Source of the DNA: an uncultured Acetatifactor sp. | GTDB taxonomy: Bacteria > Bacillota > Clostridia > Lachnospirales > Lachnospiraceae | Length of the DNA stretch: 64,000 nt | NCBI GenBank assembly: GCA_910587555.1 | Contig: CAJULV010000002.1 | Coordinates: 62,001-126,000 of the forward strand | Direction: 5' to 3' | Part shown: positions 27,459-36,672 of the stretch, piece by piece | Layout of the letters: the number at the start of each line of letters is the position of its first letter | How positions within the stretch are numbered: the stretch's first letter is position 1 | Translations under genes and position numbers: made by a program | The notes under the pieces: generated by a model | Told to the model about the DNA's origin: nothing | Seen by the model: only the letters and a program-made list of their open reading frames with translations | The model's database searches: none

Positions 27459-28397
27459 TCAGCGAACCGGCGAATCCGGATCCCATGTCGTCCTGCTGAT
27501 GATATACTTGGGTCTGCCCTTTACTTCCTCATAAATCCGCGCGATATAATGTCCGATAATCCCCAGGCTCAGCATCAGAAAACCGCCGATAATTAAGATC
27601 AGAAAAATCACCGTGGTAAATCCCTCCACAGCCGTTCCGGAAAGATACTTCACCAATGTCTGGACAAACAGCACCACGCTGAATAATATGGCAATCACAC
27701 CCATTACCGTCACCAGCTGCAGCGGAAGCGTGCTGAAGGAAGTGGCATTGGTTACGGCATACTTCATCAGGCTGAAAAAGGACCATTTGCTCTTCCCGTA
27801 CTGCCGCTCCTGCACTTCATAAGTGACAGACTCCGTCCGAAAGCCCACCCAGAAGCTCAACGCCCGGAAAAAGGTATTTCGTTCCGGCAGTGTCAGCAGC
27901 ACGTCCACCACCTTGCGGTCCAGGAGCTTGAAATCCGAGGATGCGTCCATATCCATATTAATCAGCTTACTCATAACCTTATAAAACAATCCCGCGGAAA
28001 GCCTGTGTACCGGGCTTTCCTTTCCCCGGCTCACTTTGATGCCCTCCACTACCTCGGCGCCCTCCTGCCAGAGCTTCCACATCTGCGGAATCACCTGGGG
28101 CGGGTGCTGCAGGTCACAGTCCATCACAATGACCGCATTCCCCCTTGTCATCTCCAGCCCGGCAAAAATTGCCGGCTCCTTGCCGAAATTGCGGGAAAAT
28201 TCCGCGCCCCTGATACGTGGGTTCCTCTCCGCCGCCCTGCGGATTTCGGAAAATGTCCCGTCCCCCGAGCCGTCACTGACAAATATCAGCTCGTAGTCGA
28301 TGCCCTGTTCCTCCAGAAGCCCGGACAACACTCCCGCCGTGTTCGCTATATTCTCTTCTTCATTATAGGCCGGCAAAACAATAGATAAAAGTGCCAT
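27459..28397 (-). CDS. GtrB/DPM1-like family 2 glycosyltransferase
   Basis: A 312-residue enzyme with a GT2 catalytic domain (SIVLPAYNEEENI, then the metal site VMDCDLQHPPQ) and two C-terminal membrane helices (about residues 228-300). This is the architecture of bactoprenol glucosyl/mannosyl transferases such as GtrB. It would load a hexose on undecaprenyl phosphate for use by an extracellular GT-C enzyme, here the neighbouring GtrII-like protein. The start at 28397 has AGGAG close upstream. Confidence 0.9.
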   Translation of the reverse strand: MALLSIVLPAYNEEENIANTAGVLSGLLEEQGIDYELIFVSDGSGDGTFSEIRRAAERNPRIRGAEFSRNFGKEPAIFAGLEMTRGNAVIVMDCDLQHPPQVIPQMWKLWQEGAEVVEGIKVSRGKESPVHRLSAGLFYKVMSKLINMDMDASSDFKLLDRKVVDVLLTLPERNTFFRALSFWVGFRTESVTYEVQERQYGKSKWSFFSLMKYAVTNATSFSTLPLQLVTVMGVIAILFSVVLFVQTLVKYLSGTAVEGFTTVIFLILIIGGFLMLSLGIIGHYIARIYEEVKGRPKYIISRTTWDPDSPVR

Positions 28398-28480
28398 TTT
28401 CTCTCCTGTTTCAAGTCAACACCCCCGCTGCAGGCAACGGGACATCAAGCTTGTAGCGCTGCAAAGCTAAAGAACATCCG

Positions 28481-30190
28481 TTACCGCTCCATATTCTCCG
28501 TCTTGATATACATGATGCCGTCGATAATGCGGATGGAATTCTCCCCCGGGAAACTGTCCATTGCAGTATACTCCTCCGAATAATACATCTCCGCCATTGC
28601 CTCCGGCGGCAGGATATTCAGCGTCGCCCCCAGGTAATTCCGGATGAAAATACGGTAATTATCCCCCCTGTACAGCAGGCTGTCGCCATTCATGCCTATC
28701 ATGCCCGATGTCACCGGCAATGTGATATCCGTCACCGGGTACTGTTCGTCTCCCACAACCCCCACCATGGCAATGGGAATACCGGGAAAATATCCTTCCG
28801 TCTGTTCTATCCTGTCAAGAAGCCGTATACAATAGGCATAAGTCTTCTCATACCGCTTCTGCAGGTTTGCGTAAGCGATATTGTCCGTTATACAATAGCA
28901 GAAAACCAGAATCGCCGCCGACAGCAGCGCTCCCCACTCCGGCCATGAACCCTTCTTCATCCCTGTGCCGCAGCCGCCGTTTCCCGCCAGAGCCACCGCC
29001 CCCACGGCATACAATACCCACTGATAGCGCATCAGCAGATGATAGTTCACCTCGGGCGATACCAGCAAGATGATATTGGTCGCCAAAGGCAGCGCCAGCA
29101 CCGCTGCTACCATTATAACCAACAGATGCGGATTCTTCCAGTACTTTCTGCGACGGCCGTGCAAAAATACCGCGGCGGCTGCGGAAAACGCCAGCAACAC
29201 CCAGGCGGCCAGCGAAAAAGTATTCTGAAACAGCACATTTCCCTTCAGGGAAAATTTGAAAAAGTCCACATACATTTCGGCAATCGTCGATAGCAGCCCT
29301 CCTGAAGCATTTCCGGAGGCCATGCCGCTAATCCCCTGATAGGTATCCAGTTCCTTCCCCTGAATTCTGAGCAGAATCTGCAGAATTCCGTAATAAAATC
29401 CGGCTCCCAGCACACCCATATAGAGATAATGCAGCATTACCCGGATTGTTTCCGCCGTCCCTGCCCCGGCACGTCCCTCTCCCGGACGGACTCTGTCCTC
29501 CCCCGGCTTTTCCCGGCCGCTTTGGGTGGCTTTTTCAGCATTCGGCGCTTCCCAGCGGCGCTTCTTCGCCGTCTTCAGCCTTTTTTCGTCCCATTCCGCC
29601 GCAACTTGCTGTCCGCCGTTCTCCGCCAGCAGCATCAGCACGGCATATATGGACAGTATCATGGCAAATGGCAGGTACCCCTGATAAATCCCCATGCTGA
29701 ATGCCAGGCAAAGCGCCCCCGCCAGGAATCCCGTCCGGAAACGCTTTGTAAACAAAACTGCCAGCACCGCCAGCATCAGCGCCAGCATATACCCATCCAA
29801 TGTATACACGTAGGCAAAGGTGGAAGCCAGTGCCGGAAAAACCGCCAGCAGGGCGCTGATGCCCATCACTGCCCAAAGCTTCCTCACCTCCAGCAGCTCG
29901 CACAGCGCCGCCGCCGCAACGCCCAGAAACGTAAGTCCCAGTAAACCGATAACCCAAGGAATCGTATAATAGGAAGAAAAACCGCAGGCAACCGACAGGA
30001 ACCACCTGCCTGAGGTAATCATGTTCTGGTCGAAATACATACTGTCCAGGCCGTCATGATTCGGAATATCCGACAGCAGCATGGGCATATGTACCAGCAG
30101 CCCCGTGAAAAAGCAGGTGAGAAAAGCATATCTCCACTCCCGCCGTATCCTTCCATATAAGATTTGAAATGCCTGTGCAGGTGACATCAT
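28481..30190 (-). CDS. GtrII-family membrane glucosyltransferase
   Basis: A 569-residue multi-pass protein with about ten membrane segments. The first extracytoplasmic loop has DIPNHDGLDSMYFDQNMITSGRWF (seen in two pieces), where N-H-D and the later acidic and GRW residues match the pattern I recall for the GtrII glucosyltransferase domain. A Lys/Arg-rich cytoplasmic insert lies near residues 195-245. It would transfer the lipid-linked hexose made by the GtrB-like neighbour onto a glycan outside the cell. The start at 30190 follows AGGAGG by eight bases. Confidence 0.78.
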   Translation of the reverse strand: MMSPAQAFQILYGRIRREWRYAFLTCFFTGLLVHMPMLLSDIPNHDGLDSMYFDQNMITSGRWFLSVACGFSSYYTIPWVIGLLGLTFLGVAAAALCELLEVRKLWAVMGISALLAVFPALASTFAYVYTLDGYMLALMLAVLAVLFTKRFRTGFLAGALCLAFSMGIYQGYLPFAMILSIYAVLMLLAENGGQQVAAEWDEKRLKTAKKRRWEAPNAEKATQSGREKPGEDRVRPGEGRAGAGTAETIRVMLHYLYMGVLGAGFYYGILQILLRIQGKELDTYQGISGMASGNASGGLLSTIAEMYVDFFKFSLKGNVLFQNTFSLAAWVLLAFSAAAAVFLHGRRRKYWKNPHLLVIMVAAVLALPLATNIILLVSPEVNYHLLMRYQWVLYAVGAVALAGNGGCGTGMKKGSWPEWGALLSAAILVFCYCITDNIAYANLQKRYEKTYAYCIRLLDRIEQTEGYFPGIPIAMVGVVGDEQYPVTDITLPVTSGMIGMNGDSLLYRGDNYRIFIRNYLGATLNILPPEAMAEMYYSEEYTAMDSFPGENSIRIIDGIMYIKTENMER

Positions 30191-30333
30191 TTGTCATTCC
30201 TCCTCATTTACCCGCTGTGCGGCAACGCTTAAGGGTGAACCCGCTTCACGAATTCACATGATCGGGTCCTGTTCCGTTTCTGCTGTTATAGCTTCTTCCT
30301 GTTCCTCGCTGTACAGCAGCCTTTTCGGGCGAA

Positions 30334-31170
30334 CTACAAGTTCTCCGCAATCCGCTGTGCTAGCATTTCTCTCGCCGCTTCGTTGGGATGAATGCCGTCA
30401 ACGGTATATGCTTCCCAATCTTCCCAGTTTTCACGCGAATAAACATCATAATACAGATCCACAATCTCCAAATCCAGTTCCTGTGCCAGCCGGATTTCCG
30501 CCTCCACATAATCCGAAAGCGTCCCTCCGCCGTAGTCTATCTCGTCACAGGTCTGTTCAGGAGCCACATACCAGGCAAACGTGGGCGTCAGTAGAAGAAT
30601 GCGCAGCTCCGGATTCACCTTTTTCAGAGCCTTGATCGAAGTGCGAATCGCTCCCAGATAGGTATGCACATCATAGGGGTCCTCCGGATTTTCAATCAGC
30701 GTACCTGAATGGTAATCGTTCAGTCCCTGCTGTATTATGATAGTCTCTGCCCGGGAAAAATCCGTCTTCGCCAGGCCGTCGATAGTTTCCGCAAAATATT
30801 CGGTATTGTCTTCCTGTATCCTGACCGACTGCTGCACGCTGAAATCTTCCGCCCATACGGCTCTCGTCAGTCCCACAAGAGACAGGGAACCCATCGTCAA
30901 ATCCATTCCTCTGTCATTCCTGCTTCTTGCAGCACAGGTTCCCCCCAGCGCGGCATTAAATACCGTTTTCCCTGTCAGAGCCTGCAGCCGGGCAGGCACT
31001 GCCGTCTCGTCCCGAACCAGCCCCATCACACTGTCGCCGAAGACTACTATCTGTACCGCGTTCTCTTTCGCCTGGCTTCGGCGGCTTCGAAAAGTTGCCA
31101 GGAAGAGCGCCCCAAACAGAAAAACGGCTAAAATGCCATATATCATTGTCCGTCTCACTGCCTTTTTCAT
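30334..31170 (-). CDS. Secreted or anchored GDSL/SGNH hydrolase
   Basis: A 278-residue protein with an N-terminal hydrophobic segment (about residues 8-26) followed by an SGNH hydrolase domain with intact blocks: VVFGDSVMG (catalytic Ser), the Gly in NAALGGT, the Asn in QQGLNDY and IDGIHPNE (Asp/His). It probably removes or transfers O-acyl groups on extracellular glycans. The ATG at 31170 follows GGAAAGGGG. That ribosome site belongs to the last, degenerate copy of the 40-bp repeat array upstream. Confidence 0.88.
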   Translation of the reverse strand: MKKAVRRTMIYGILAVFLFGALFLATFRSRRSQAKENAVQIVVFGDSVMGLVRDETAVPARLQALTGKTVFNAALGGTCAARSRNDRGMDLTMGSLSLVGLTRAVWAEDFSVQQSVRIQEDNTEYFAETIDGLAKTDFSRAETIIIQQGLNDYHSGTLIENPEDPYDVHTYLGAIRTSIKALKKVNPELRILLLTPTFAWYVAPEQTCDEIDYGGGTLSDYVEAEIRLAQELDLEIVDLYYDVYSRENWEDWEAYTVDGIHPNEAAREMLAQRIAENL

Positions 31171-31453
31171 CTCATGCCCCTTTCCTGCATTTCACAACTC
31201 TCCTGACTGCATTTCGTGCCCTTTTCCTGCACTTCGCGGCTTCTGACTGCATTTTGTGCCCTTTTCCTGCACTTCGCGGCTTCTGACTGCATTTCGTGCC
31301 CTTTTCCTGCACTTCGCGGTTTCTGACTGCATTTCGTGCCCTTTTCCTGCACTTCGCGGTTTCTGACTGCGTTTTGTGCCCTTTTCCTGCACTTCGCGGC
31401 TTCTGACTGCATTTCGTGCCCTTTTCCTGCACTCCGCGGCTTCTGCCTGCGTA
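31171..31453. repeat. 40-bp tandem repeat array, six full copies plus degenerate ends
   Basis: Full copies lie at 31201-31240, 31241-31280, 31281-31320, 31321-31360, 31361-31400 and 31401-31440, differing at only a few positions, with diverged partial copies on both sides. Read on the minus strand, each copy has AGGAAAAGGG, six bases, then ATG, a complete translation start signal. Because 40 is not a multiple of three, successive ATGs fall in different frames. All three minus frames are open across the array. Confidence 0.95.
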
Positions 31454-32644
31454 TTATGCATCAGGCTTCAGCAGTTCCCGCGCCAGCCGTACCGCGCCTT
31501 CCCCGTCAACCATCCCCTTTTCCCTGCGGCGGTAATATGCCCGTCTTCCAGGGTCCTCCGCCAGTTTCTCAAAGAGGATTCCGATTCTGTCAAGCGTTGG
31601 TTCCGGTTCCTTATGCCAGTTCCCTGCGGAATCCGCAATCTCTTTCTCCCCGATATACGCCACCAGCGCTTCCTGGTTTTCCGCGTAGGAAAAACAGATA
31701 AACGGCACTCCCAGCGCCGCCAGTTCATAAATGGTAGTGCCGCCGGCCGTCAGTGCAATCTGGCAGCGGGCCATCAGGCCTGCCATGTCCTTTACATCAT
31801 GATGCAATTGTATATTCCCATGCTTTTTTTCCGTTTCCTGCAGTTCCCGGAAATTCGGATGAAACCGTCCCGTCACCACATGAAGCAAAAAATTGTCATT
31901 GTATATACGGTCCAATATCTTTCCGGCTATGTTGCCGCTGTCCCCGCCGCCTGTGGTAATCAGTACCTCCCGGACGGATTCCTGGCCTGCCCCCTCCGGC
32001 TGGCTCCCCTTCGTCCAGGAAGGCTCCATTGACGGCTGGACTGCCCTCTCCGGCTTGTTCCCCTCCATCCCGGAGGGCTGGACTGACGGCGTTGCCCCGG
32101 CTCCCGAATTATGCCCCATGCTTTCAGGGCCTTCCTCCCGGTTCCCCTCCGCAGCCATCCTGAACTGACGTCGAAGGGGCGTATAGCTGCTGCCAATCAG
32201 AAGCCTGCTCCCGGTTTTCCCATATAATTTCCGATATGCCTCCAAATCAGCCGGCGCATTGTAATTAATAACACAATCCACCGGATAGCAGTGGGTTCCG
32301 TAGTCATCCATCAAAACGGTATAGCCCGTCCTGCCCAAAGCTTCCAGGTATAAATCCGTCACATAATAGCTGTCCACCAGCACCTTGGCTCGTTTATGCG
32401 GAGAAAGGGCCCATACCTCTTTCCACTGCGGAAGCTCCGATTCCATGTCCCGGTAATCCGTCCCCAGTACATAACTCCGGAACCCGTTTTCCCGCACAAA
32501 CTCACCGGACGCCTCGTCTGCGCACACAAAACAGATCCCCTCCCTGCTCCCCTGCAGCATTGCCAGTTCCTCCGCGACTGTCATGCAGCGCATCAGGTGT
32601 CCCATGCCAATGCGGGCATTTCCGTCCGCACGTATCAAAATCAT
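31454..32644 (-). CDS. pseG: PseG-like UDP-sugar hydrolase with internal low-complexity insert
   Basis: A 396-residue GT-B-fold hydrolase that removes UDP from UDP-2,4-diacetamido-2,4,6-trideoxy-beta-L-altrose in pseudaminic acid synthesis. The N-terminal IRADGNARIGMGHLMRC with the catalytic His is typical, as are LVDSYYV, MDDYGTHCY, TTGGGD and TAGGTTIYELAALG (quoted separately). Normal PseG is about 280-340 residues. The excess is a Pro/Ser/Gly/Glu-rich insert between the two domains (about residues 170-220) with repeated VQPS-type elements. The start at 32644 follows GAGGG by six bases. Confidence 0.85.
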   Translation of the reverse strand: MILIRADGNARIGMGHLMRCMTVAEELAMLQGSREGICFVCADEASGEFVRENGFRSYVLGTDYRDMESELPQWKEVWALSPHKRAKVLVDSYYVTDLYLEALGRTGYTVLMDDYGTHCYPVDCVINYNAPADLEAYRKLYGKTGSRLLIGSSYTPLRRQFRMAAEGNREEGPESMGHNSGAGATPSVQPSGMEGNKPERAVQPSMEPSWTKGSQPEGAGQESVREVLITTGGGDSGNIAGKILDRIYNDNFLLHVVTGRFHPNFRELQETEKKHGNIQLHHDVKDMAGLMARCQIALTAGGTTIYELAALGVPFICFSYAENQEALVAYIGEKEIADSAGNWHKEPEPTLDRIGILFEKLAEDPGRRAYYRRREKGMVDGEGAVRLARELLKPDA

Positions 32645-32734
32645 CCTCTGCCCTCTGTCCCTTTCACTCCGGCCGCGCCCTTTCTGTCCCTCGCTTACCG
32701 TCCTCCGGCGAGCCGGAAACGGAATTCTGCCTCC

Positions 32735-33799
32735 CTAAGCCCGGCCGAAATCCACCAGCCCCCAGCTCATGGGTGTCCCCGCCTTCACGTCGGCAGCGGC
32801 CTTCTTTCCCAGTAATTCCTCATAGTAGACGGTGTGAAGGCCGTTTGCAGGCCTGACGCTCCGCAGGTTCTCCGGCGTAAATACCTCCCCCGCTTTCATG
32901 TCCCGGGCGATAAACAGGGAACGGGAATGCTCCCTCTCTTTCGCCTGTCCGGGCGTCAGCTCATAGGTCACCTTTCCCAGGGACTGCTCTATAATGCGGA
33001 TATTGTCAACCATGGCCTTAAATTCCTCCGGTTCCATGGAAAACGCTGAATCCGGGCCTCCGTCCGCACGCCTTAACGTCAGATGCTTTTCCACCATTTT
33101 AGCCCCCAGCGCCACCGCCGCGCCTGCCACCGCGCCTCCCATAGTATGGTCAGACAAGCCTGTAATACAGTCGAATGTTTCCCCCATGGAAGGCATGGTG
33201 CGCAGGTTCACATCCCCATAGGGTGTGGGATATGCCGAGGTACATTTTAAGAGAATCACATCCTCATTGCCCGCCTCTTTACAGGTGCGCACCGCCAGTT
33301 CAATATCGGAAAGCCCGGCTACGCCGGTAGCCATGATAATCGGTTTCCCAAGCCCGGCAATCTTGCGGATCAGGGGAATGTCCGTGATCTCAAACGACGC
33401 CACCTTGTACGCCGGCACCTGCAGTCCCTCCAGAAAGTCAACACTGCTGAAATCAAAGGGGGAAGAAAAAAATTCCAGCCCCATGTCCTCCGCCGTCTCC
33501 TTCAGCTTCGCCTGCCACTCCCAGGGCGTGTAAGCCGTCTGATACAGCTTATGCAGCGTGATTCCGTCCCACAAGGTTCCCTGGGTAATCTGAAAACAGG
33601 GCGCATCGCTGTCCAGCGTTATGGTATCCGCGGTATAAGTCTGAATCTTAACGGCATCCGCCCCTGCTTCCTTCGCCGCCCGCATAATTTCTACTGCACG
33701 ATTGTAGTCCATATTGTGGTTTGCCGACATCTCCGCCACAATAAACGCGGGCGTGTCCTTGCTGATAATATGGCTTCCTATTTTGATTTCTTTATTCAT
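32735..33799 (-). CDS. pseI: Pseudaminic acid synthase
   Basis: A 354-residue member of the NeuB family that condenses the PseG product with phosphoenolpyruvate. The TIM-barrel domain has AEMSANHNMDY, DAVKIQTYTADT and FDFSSVDFLE. The C-terminal SAF/antifreeze-like domain (about residues 285-354) has RSLFIARDMKAGE. The residues fit PseI better than NeuB or LegI, judged from the neighbouring PseG, PseH and PseF. The start at 33799 follows a GGGAG site. Confidence 0.9.
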   Translation of the reverse strand: MNKEIKIGSHIISKDTPAFIVAEMSANHNMDYNRAVEIMRAAKEAGADAVKIQTYTADTITLDSDAPCFQITQGTLWDGITLHKLYQTAYTPWEWQAKLKETAEDMGLEFFSSPFDFSSVDFLEGLQVPAYKVASFEITDIPLIRKIAGLGKPIIMATGVAGLSDIELAVRTCKEAGNEDVILLKCTSAYPTPYGDVNLRTMPSMGETFDCITGLSDHTMGGAVAGAAVALGAKMVEKHLTLRRADGGPDSAFSMEPEEFKAMVDNIRIIEQSLGKVTYELTPGQAKEREHSRSLFIARDMKAGEVFTPENLRSVRPANGLHTVYYEELLGKKAAADVKAGTPMSWGLVDFGRA

Positions 33800-33880
33800 A
33801 CCGGCTCCCTTTCACATGAAATATCTGCCGGAAGCAATGCTGCATCCCGGCATTATCCGTTCCCCGTCTCAAAATCGGTC

Positions 33881-33968
33881 CTGCTCCTTCCCACACCTGG
33901 CAGGCAATATGCCTTCCGGCTGATGCAGATTGGCAAAGCCTCTGCTCCTTCCCGCACCTGGCAGGCAA
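33881..33968. repeat. 27-bp direct repeat pair in the pseH-pseI gap
   Basis: Copies at 33881-33907 and 33942-33968 differ at one base and are offset by 61 bases. They lie in the 216-base untranslated stretch between pseH and pseI, which otherwise shows nothing recognisable. Confidence 0.85.
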
Positions 33969-34015
33969 GCTTCTCCCTGCACAACGCAGCTGCGGATCTG
34001 TTTCTTCAGCCAGGA

Positions 34016-34582
34016 TCAGGTAAAAATGCCGGAGACGTCCAGAAACGCAATTTTTTCGTACTTTTTACCGTCTCTGACTGCCAGCCACCGCTCTGCCGTC
34101 ATCCTCATATAGGTCACATCATACCAGATTCCCTCTTTGCACACATGTGCCTTCTTCTCTTCCACCGTCTCGCAGCCGCAGAGCCTGTGCAGCTGAATCA
34201 CCCCTTTGTTCAGGCTGAAAACATCGCTGTATACGGCCTTCTTCCCCAGCGAAACCAGGGCGTGGTCATACAATCCCATCTCCAGAGAAAGCGCGGTTCC
34301 CATACTGCGCAGCCGCTTTTCCCCCACATAGTAGGCCCAGCCCACTCTGCCCTCCGGATTTTCCAGCCCTGTCAGGTTGATTACGCCCGCAGGCTGTTCC
34401 TCCACCTGAATCAGCCAGTACATCACATCCGGATTTCTCCTTATGGAATCCAGCCATTTTTTCTGCCCTTCCAGGGTTAATTCGGGATTGGTATTCATAT
34501 ACCTGGTAATATCCGGCGCCATACGCCAGCGCATGATATTTTCCAGGTCTTCCTCCCGTATTTCCCGCAATGTTACACCCAT
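34016..34582 (-). CDS. pseH: PseH-like N-acetyltransferase
   Basis: A 188-residue GNAT-family enzyme expected to acetylate N4 of UDP-4-amino-4,6-dideoxy-beta-L-AltNAc. It begins LREIREEDLENIMRWR and has the PseH-like middle segment GWAYYVGEKRLRSMGTALSLE, where the acetyl-CoA loop lies (quoted in part), then VFSLNKGVIQLHRLCGC. The start at 34582 follows AGGAGG by four bases. The cluster position between the ACP gene and pseI supports the assignment. As an alternative, it could acylate from the neighbouring ACP. Confidence 0.85.
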   Translation of the reverse strand: MGVTLREIREEDLENIMRWRMAPDITRYMNTNPELTLEGQKKWLDSIRRNPDVMYWLIQVEEQPAGVINLTGLENPEGRVGWAYYVGEKRLRSMGTALSLEMGLYDHALVSLGKKAVYSDVFSLNKGVIQLHRLCGCETVEEKKAHVCKEGIWYDVTYMRMTAERWLAVRDGKKYEKIAFLDVSGIFT

Positions 34583-34608
34583 GTGTCCTCCTCTGCCCCC
34601 GAAACCCG

Positions 34609-34851
34609 TTACTCTCCTGCCCGGCCGCTCAGAAGCGCCTCACATACTTCCAGCAATTCCGGCATCCCTGTCAGTTCTGCTGCATCTTCCAGCGGAATCG
34701 CTATCCCCAGCTTCTCCTCCAGTTCTCCGATAATCATCACATGGGCAAGGGAGTCCCACTGTTCCACATCTTCTATCATGGTGTCTTCCGTGATGGTTCC
34801 CGCCGGAAGTTCCAGGGCATTTTCTATCAGTGCAATCACTTTTTCCTTCAT
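34609..34851 (-). CDS. Acyl carrier protein of the FkbH pair
   Basis: An 80-residue acyl carrier protein with the phosphopantetheine site WDSLAHV (Ser34). Its ATG overlaps the stop of the upstream FkbH gene by four bases (ATGA), so the two are translationally coupled. In FkbH systems the enzyme loads a D-3-phosphoglycerate-derived glyceroyl unit onto a stand-alone ACP, so this protein probably carries a glyceroyl thioester. No fatty-acid synthesis genes are nearby. Confidence 0.9.
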   Translation of the reverse strand: MKEKVIALIENALELPAGTITEDTMIEDVEQWDSLAHVMIIGELEEKLGIAIPLEDAAELTGMPELLEVCEALLSGRAGE

Positions 34852-36560
34852 TCCGCATTTTCCTCTTCTATTTTTACATAATACATTCTGTGGGGGGTAC
34901 GGTCAAGCCGGAGTTCATATACACATGCTTCCGCAGGTACCTCCTCCTTCCCCCACACATCCCCACGCAGTTCTTCCGGGTCCAGCTTCCGGTACCCCAG
35001 CCGCTCGTACAAATCGGCCGCCGGCATATTCCTGGCTGTCGGTATATAAATCCCTCGCAGCCGCTCATAGCCTCTCTCCCGCAGATCTCTCTCCACATCC
35101 TCCGCCAGGGCGTATTCAATGTTTTTCCCCATTATGCGGCAGCTCATAACGAAATCCGTCAGGACAGGAATCCCGCTGCTGCAGTCTGCCATTATCGCAG
35201 CCACCACTCCGTTGTCCCCAAACCTGTCAGACACGCTGTACAGGTATGTTCTGATGTCAGACGCCTCCTGCAGCCGCGCTATCTGCCCCTGTGTATACCG
35301 CCTTGTAGTCAAATTAAACTGATTCGTCTTATTCAGCAGCTGCGCCAGCCGTTCCCCATGCTTTCGGGGATTTACCCGGACTGCCCTGATTTCCAGCTGT
35401 TCCAGGTAGCTTTCAAAGCTTCCCACGGCCTCCTCCAATTCCTTCCGCGCCGCATTTGCGGCATATTGCGCGGTCCTGGCCCTGTCCTCCTCCGTCACCG
35501 CGGATTTGGCAAAATATTTCCTGTAAATCTCCACCATGGCGAAGGCAAGTTCTTCCTTCCGCTCCGGAAAATCAGGCACCGCCACCTGGGGCAGCATCTC
35601 TCTCACCAGCTGTCTCTCCTGGGGCGAATCATCCCAGAACACAAAAGAATCCGGTCCCAGATTCAGTTCTGCCGCTATCTCTCTGATATTCTCATGCTTT
35701 GGCGCCCAGTTGATACGCATGGCGGCAAATGCGCCGGGACGAAGCACCATATGCGGATGCCGCTCCAGGATTTCCATGGCGTCCGCCTCGTTATTCTTTG
35801 ACACAATTCCCAGCAGCACGCCCTGCTTCTGCATCTGCAGGATCACCCTCTGGAGGTTTTTATAGGCCAGCCCTCCGTGTTCCTCCGAAAGCTCCACCGG
35901 CGTATGCTCCCGCTCCCCGGCAAGCCCGCCCCAAAGTGTGTTGTCCAAATCCAGAAGAAGCATCTTCTTCGGCACCCGGGCCTCTGCTTCCGCCATGTCC
36001 AGAATCAACTCACACAGCATCTTCTGCGCCTCGTTTCCCAATGGTATTTTTCCCATATACCACATTTTCACGGAAAAGGCTTTCTCCTCTCCCAGAGATT
36101 CCACAATCCGGCGGCAGGGAAGTATCCTCACATTCTTCCGCTCTCCGCAAAGTTCCGCCAGCCGCTGCTGCCACAGATGCTCCAGCGCCTCCTTCCGCCC
36201 TGCGTCCGCCAACACGGAAAGTTCGGTCCCCCATAAATATGCATCCGAAATATAGTATATCCTTTCCTTCCGCAGGGATGCCTTCAGGCTTTTAAACCAG
36301 CTGTCTATCCTGGCCCCGGCCGCATCCGGTTCCAGCTCATGCTCCAGAAGCTCCATCAAGTCAATCACCAGGAAAGTGATGTCCGGCCCAAACGCGTGAT
36401 AAGACGCGTTCGGGTTCATCAAAATCCCCAGTTCATTGCCGTATCCTTCCCCCTGCCAGGTTTCCGCCCGCTTTTTCAGGAGACGAACAACAAAATCCAT
36501 GTTTACATTTGAAAGCAGTGCCAGCTTCATCCCCGCCCCATTCCGTGCCGTTCCGTCCAT
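34848..36560 (-). CDS. FkbH-like HAD-IIIC enzyme (glyceroyl-ACP formation)
   Basis: A 570-residue protein with an N-terminal domain (1-180), a HAD phosphatase domain beginning LLLDLDNTLWGG (about residue 200), and a C-terminal GNAT-like domain. FkbH proteins dephosphorylate 1,3-bisphosphoglycerate and attach glycerate to an ACP thiol. The HAD motif II/III region VSKNNEADA and FWDDSPQERQ is intact. The start at 36560 is taken because AGAGGA lies six bases upstream. ATG at 36530 is possible. The coupling with the ACP and placement among pse genes suggest a glyceroyl modification of the pseudaminic-type sugar. Confidence 0.85.
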   Translation of the reverse strand: MDGTARNGAGMKLALLSNVNMDFVVRLLKKRAETWQGEGYGNELGILMNPNASYHAFGPDITFLVIDLMELLEHELEPDAAGARIDSWFKSLKASLRKERIYYISDAYLWGTELSVLADAGRKEALEHLWQQRLAELCGERKNVRILPCRRIVESLGEEKAFSVKMWYMGKIPLGNEAQKMLCELILDMAEAEARVPKKMLLLDLDNTLWGGLAGEREHTPVELSEEHGGLAYKNLQRVILQMQKQGVLLGIVSKNNEADAMEILERHPHMVLRPGAFAAMRINWAPKHENIREIAAELNLGPDSFVFWDDSPQERQLVREMLPQVAVPDFPERKEELAFAMVEIYRKYFAKSAVTEEDRARTAQYAANAARKELEEAVGSFESYLEQLEIRAVRVNPRKHGERLAQLLNKTNQFNLTTRRYTQGQIARLQEASDIRTYLYSVSDRFGDNGVVAAIMADCSSGIPVLTDFVMSCRIMGKNIEYALAEDVERDLRERGYERLRGIYIPTARNMPAADLYERLGYRKLDPEELRGDVWGKEEVPAEACVYELRLDRTPHRMYYVKIEEENAE

Positions 36561-36672
36561 AGCCCATCCTCTGTCTTTATTATGGGAAGCCTCGGCAGCT
36601 TCCGTATATGGCATGAACACACCTTACCGCCGTGCCCCATGCCGCCCTGCCTGCTGCATAATGCCCGAAGAA

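Noticed and set aside
31201..31440. CRISPR array
   Set aside because: The units are contiguous 40-bp tandem copies without variable spacers, and no cas genes are near.
31167..31461. Coding genes within the 40-bp repeats
   Set aside because: All three frames are open because of the repeat periodicity. There is no domain or composition that favours one frame. Kept as a repeat with possible leader translation.
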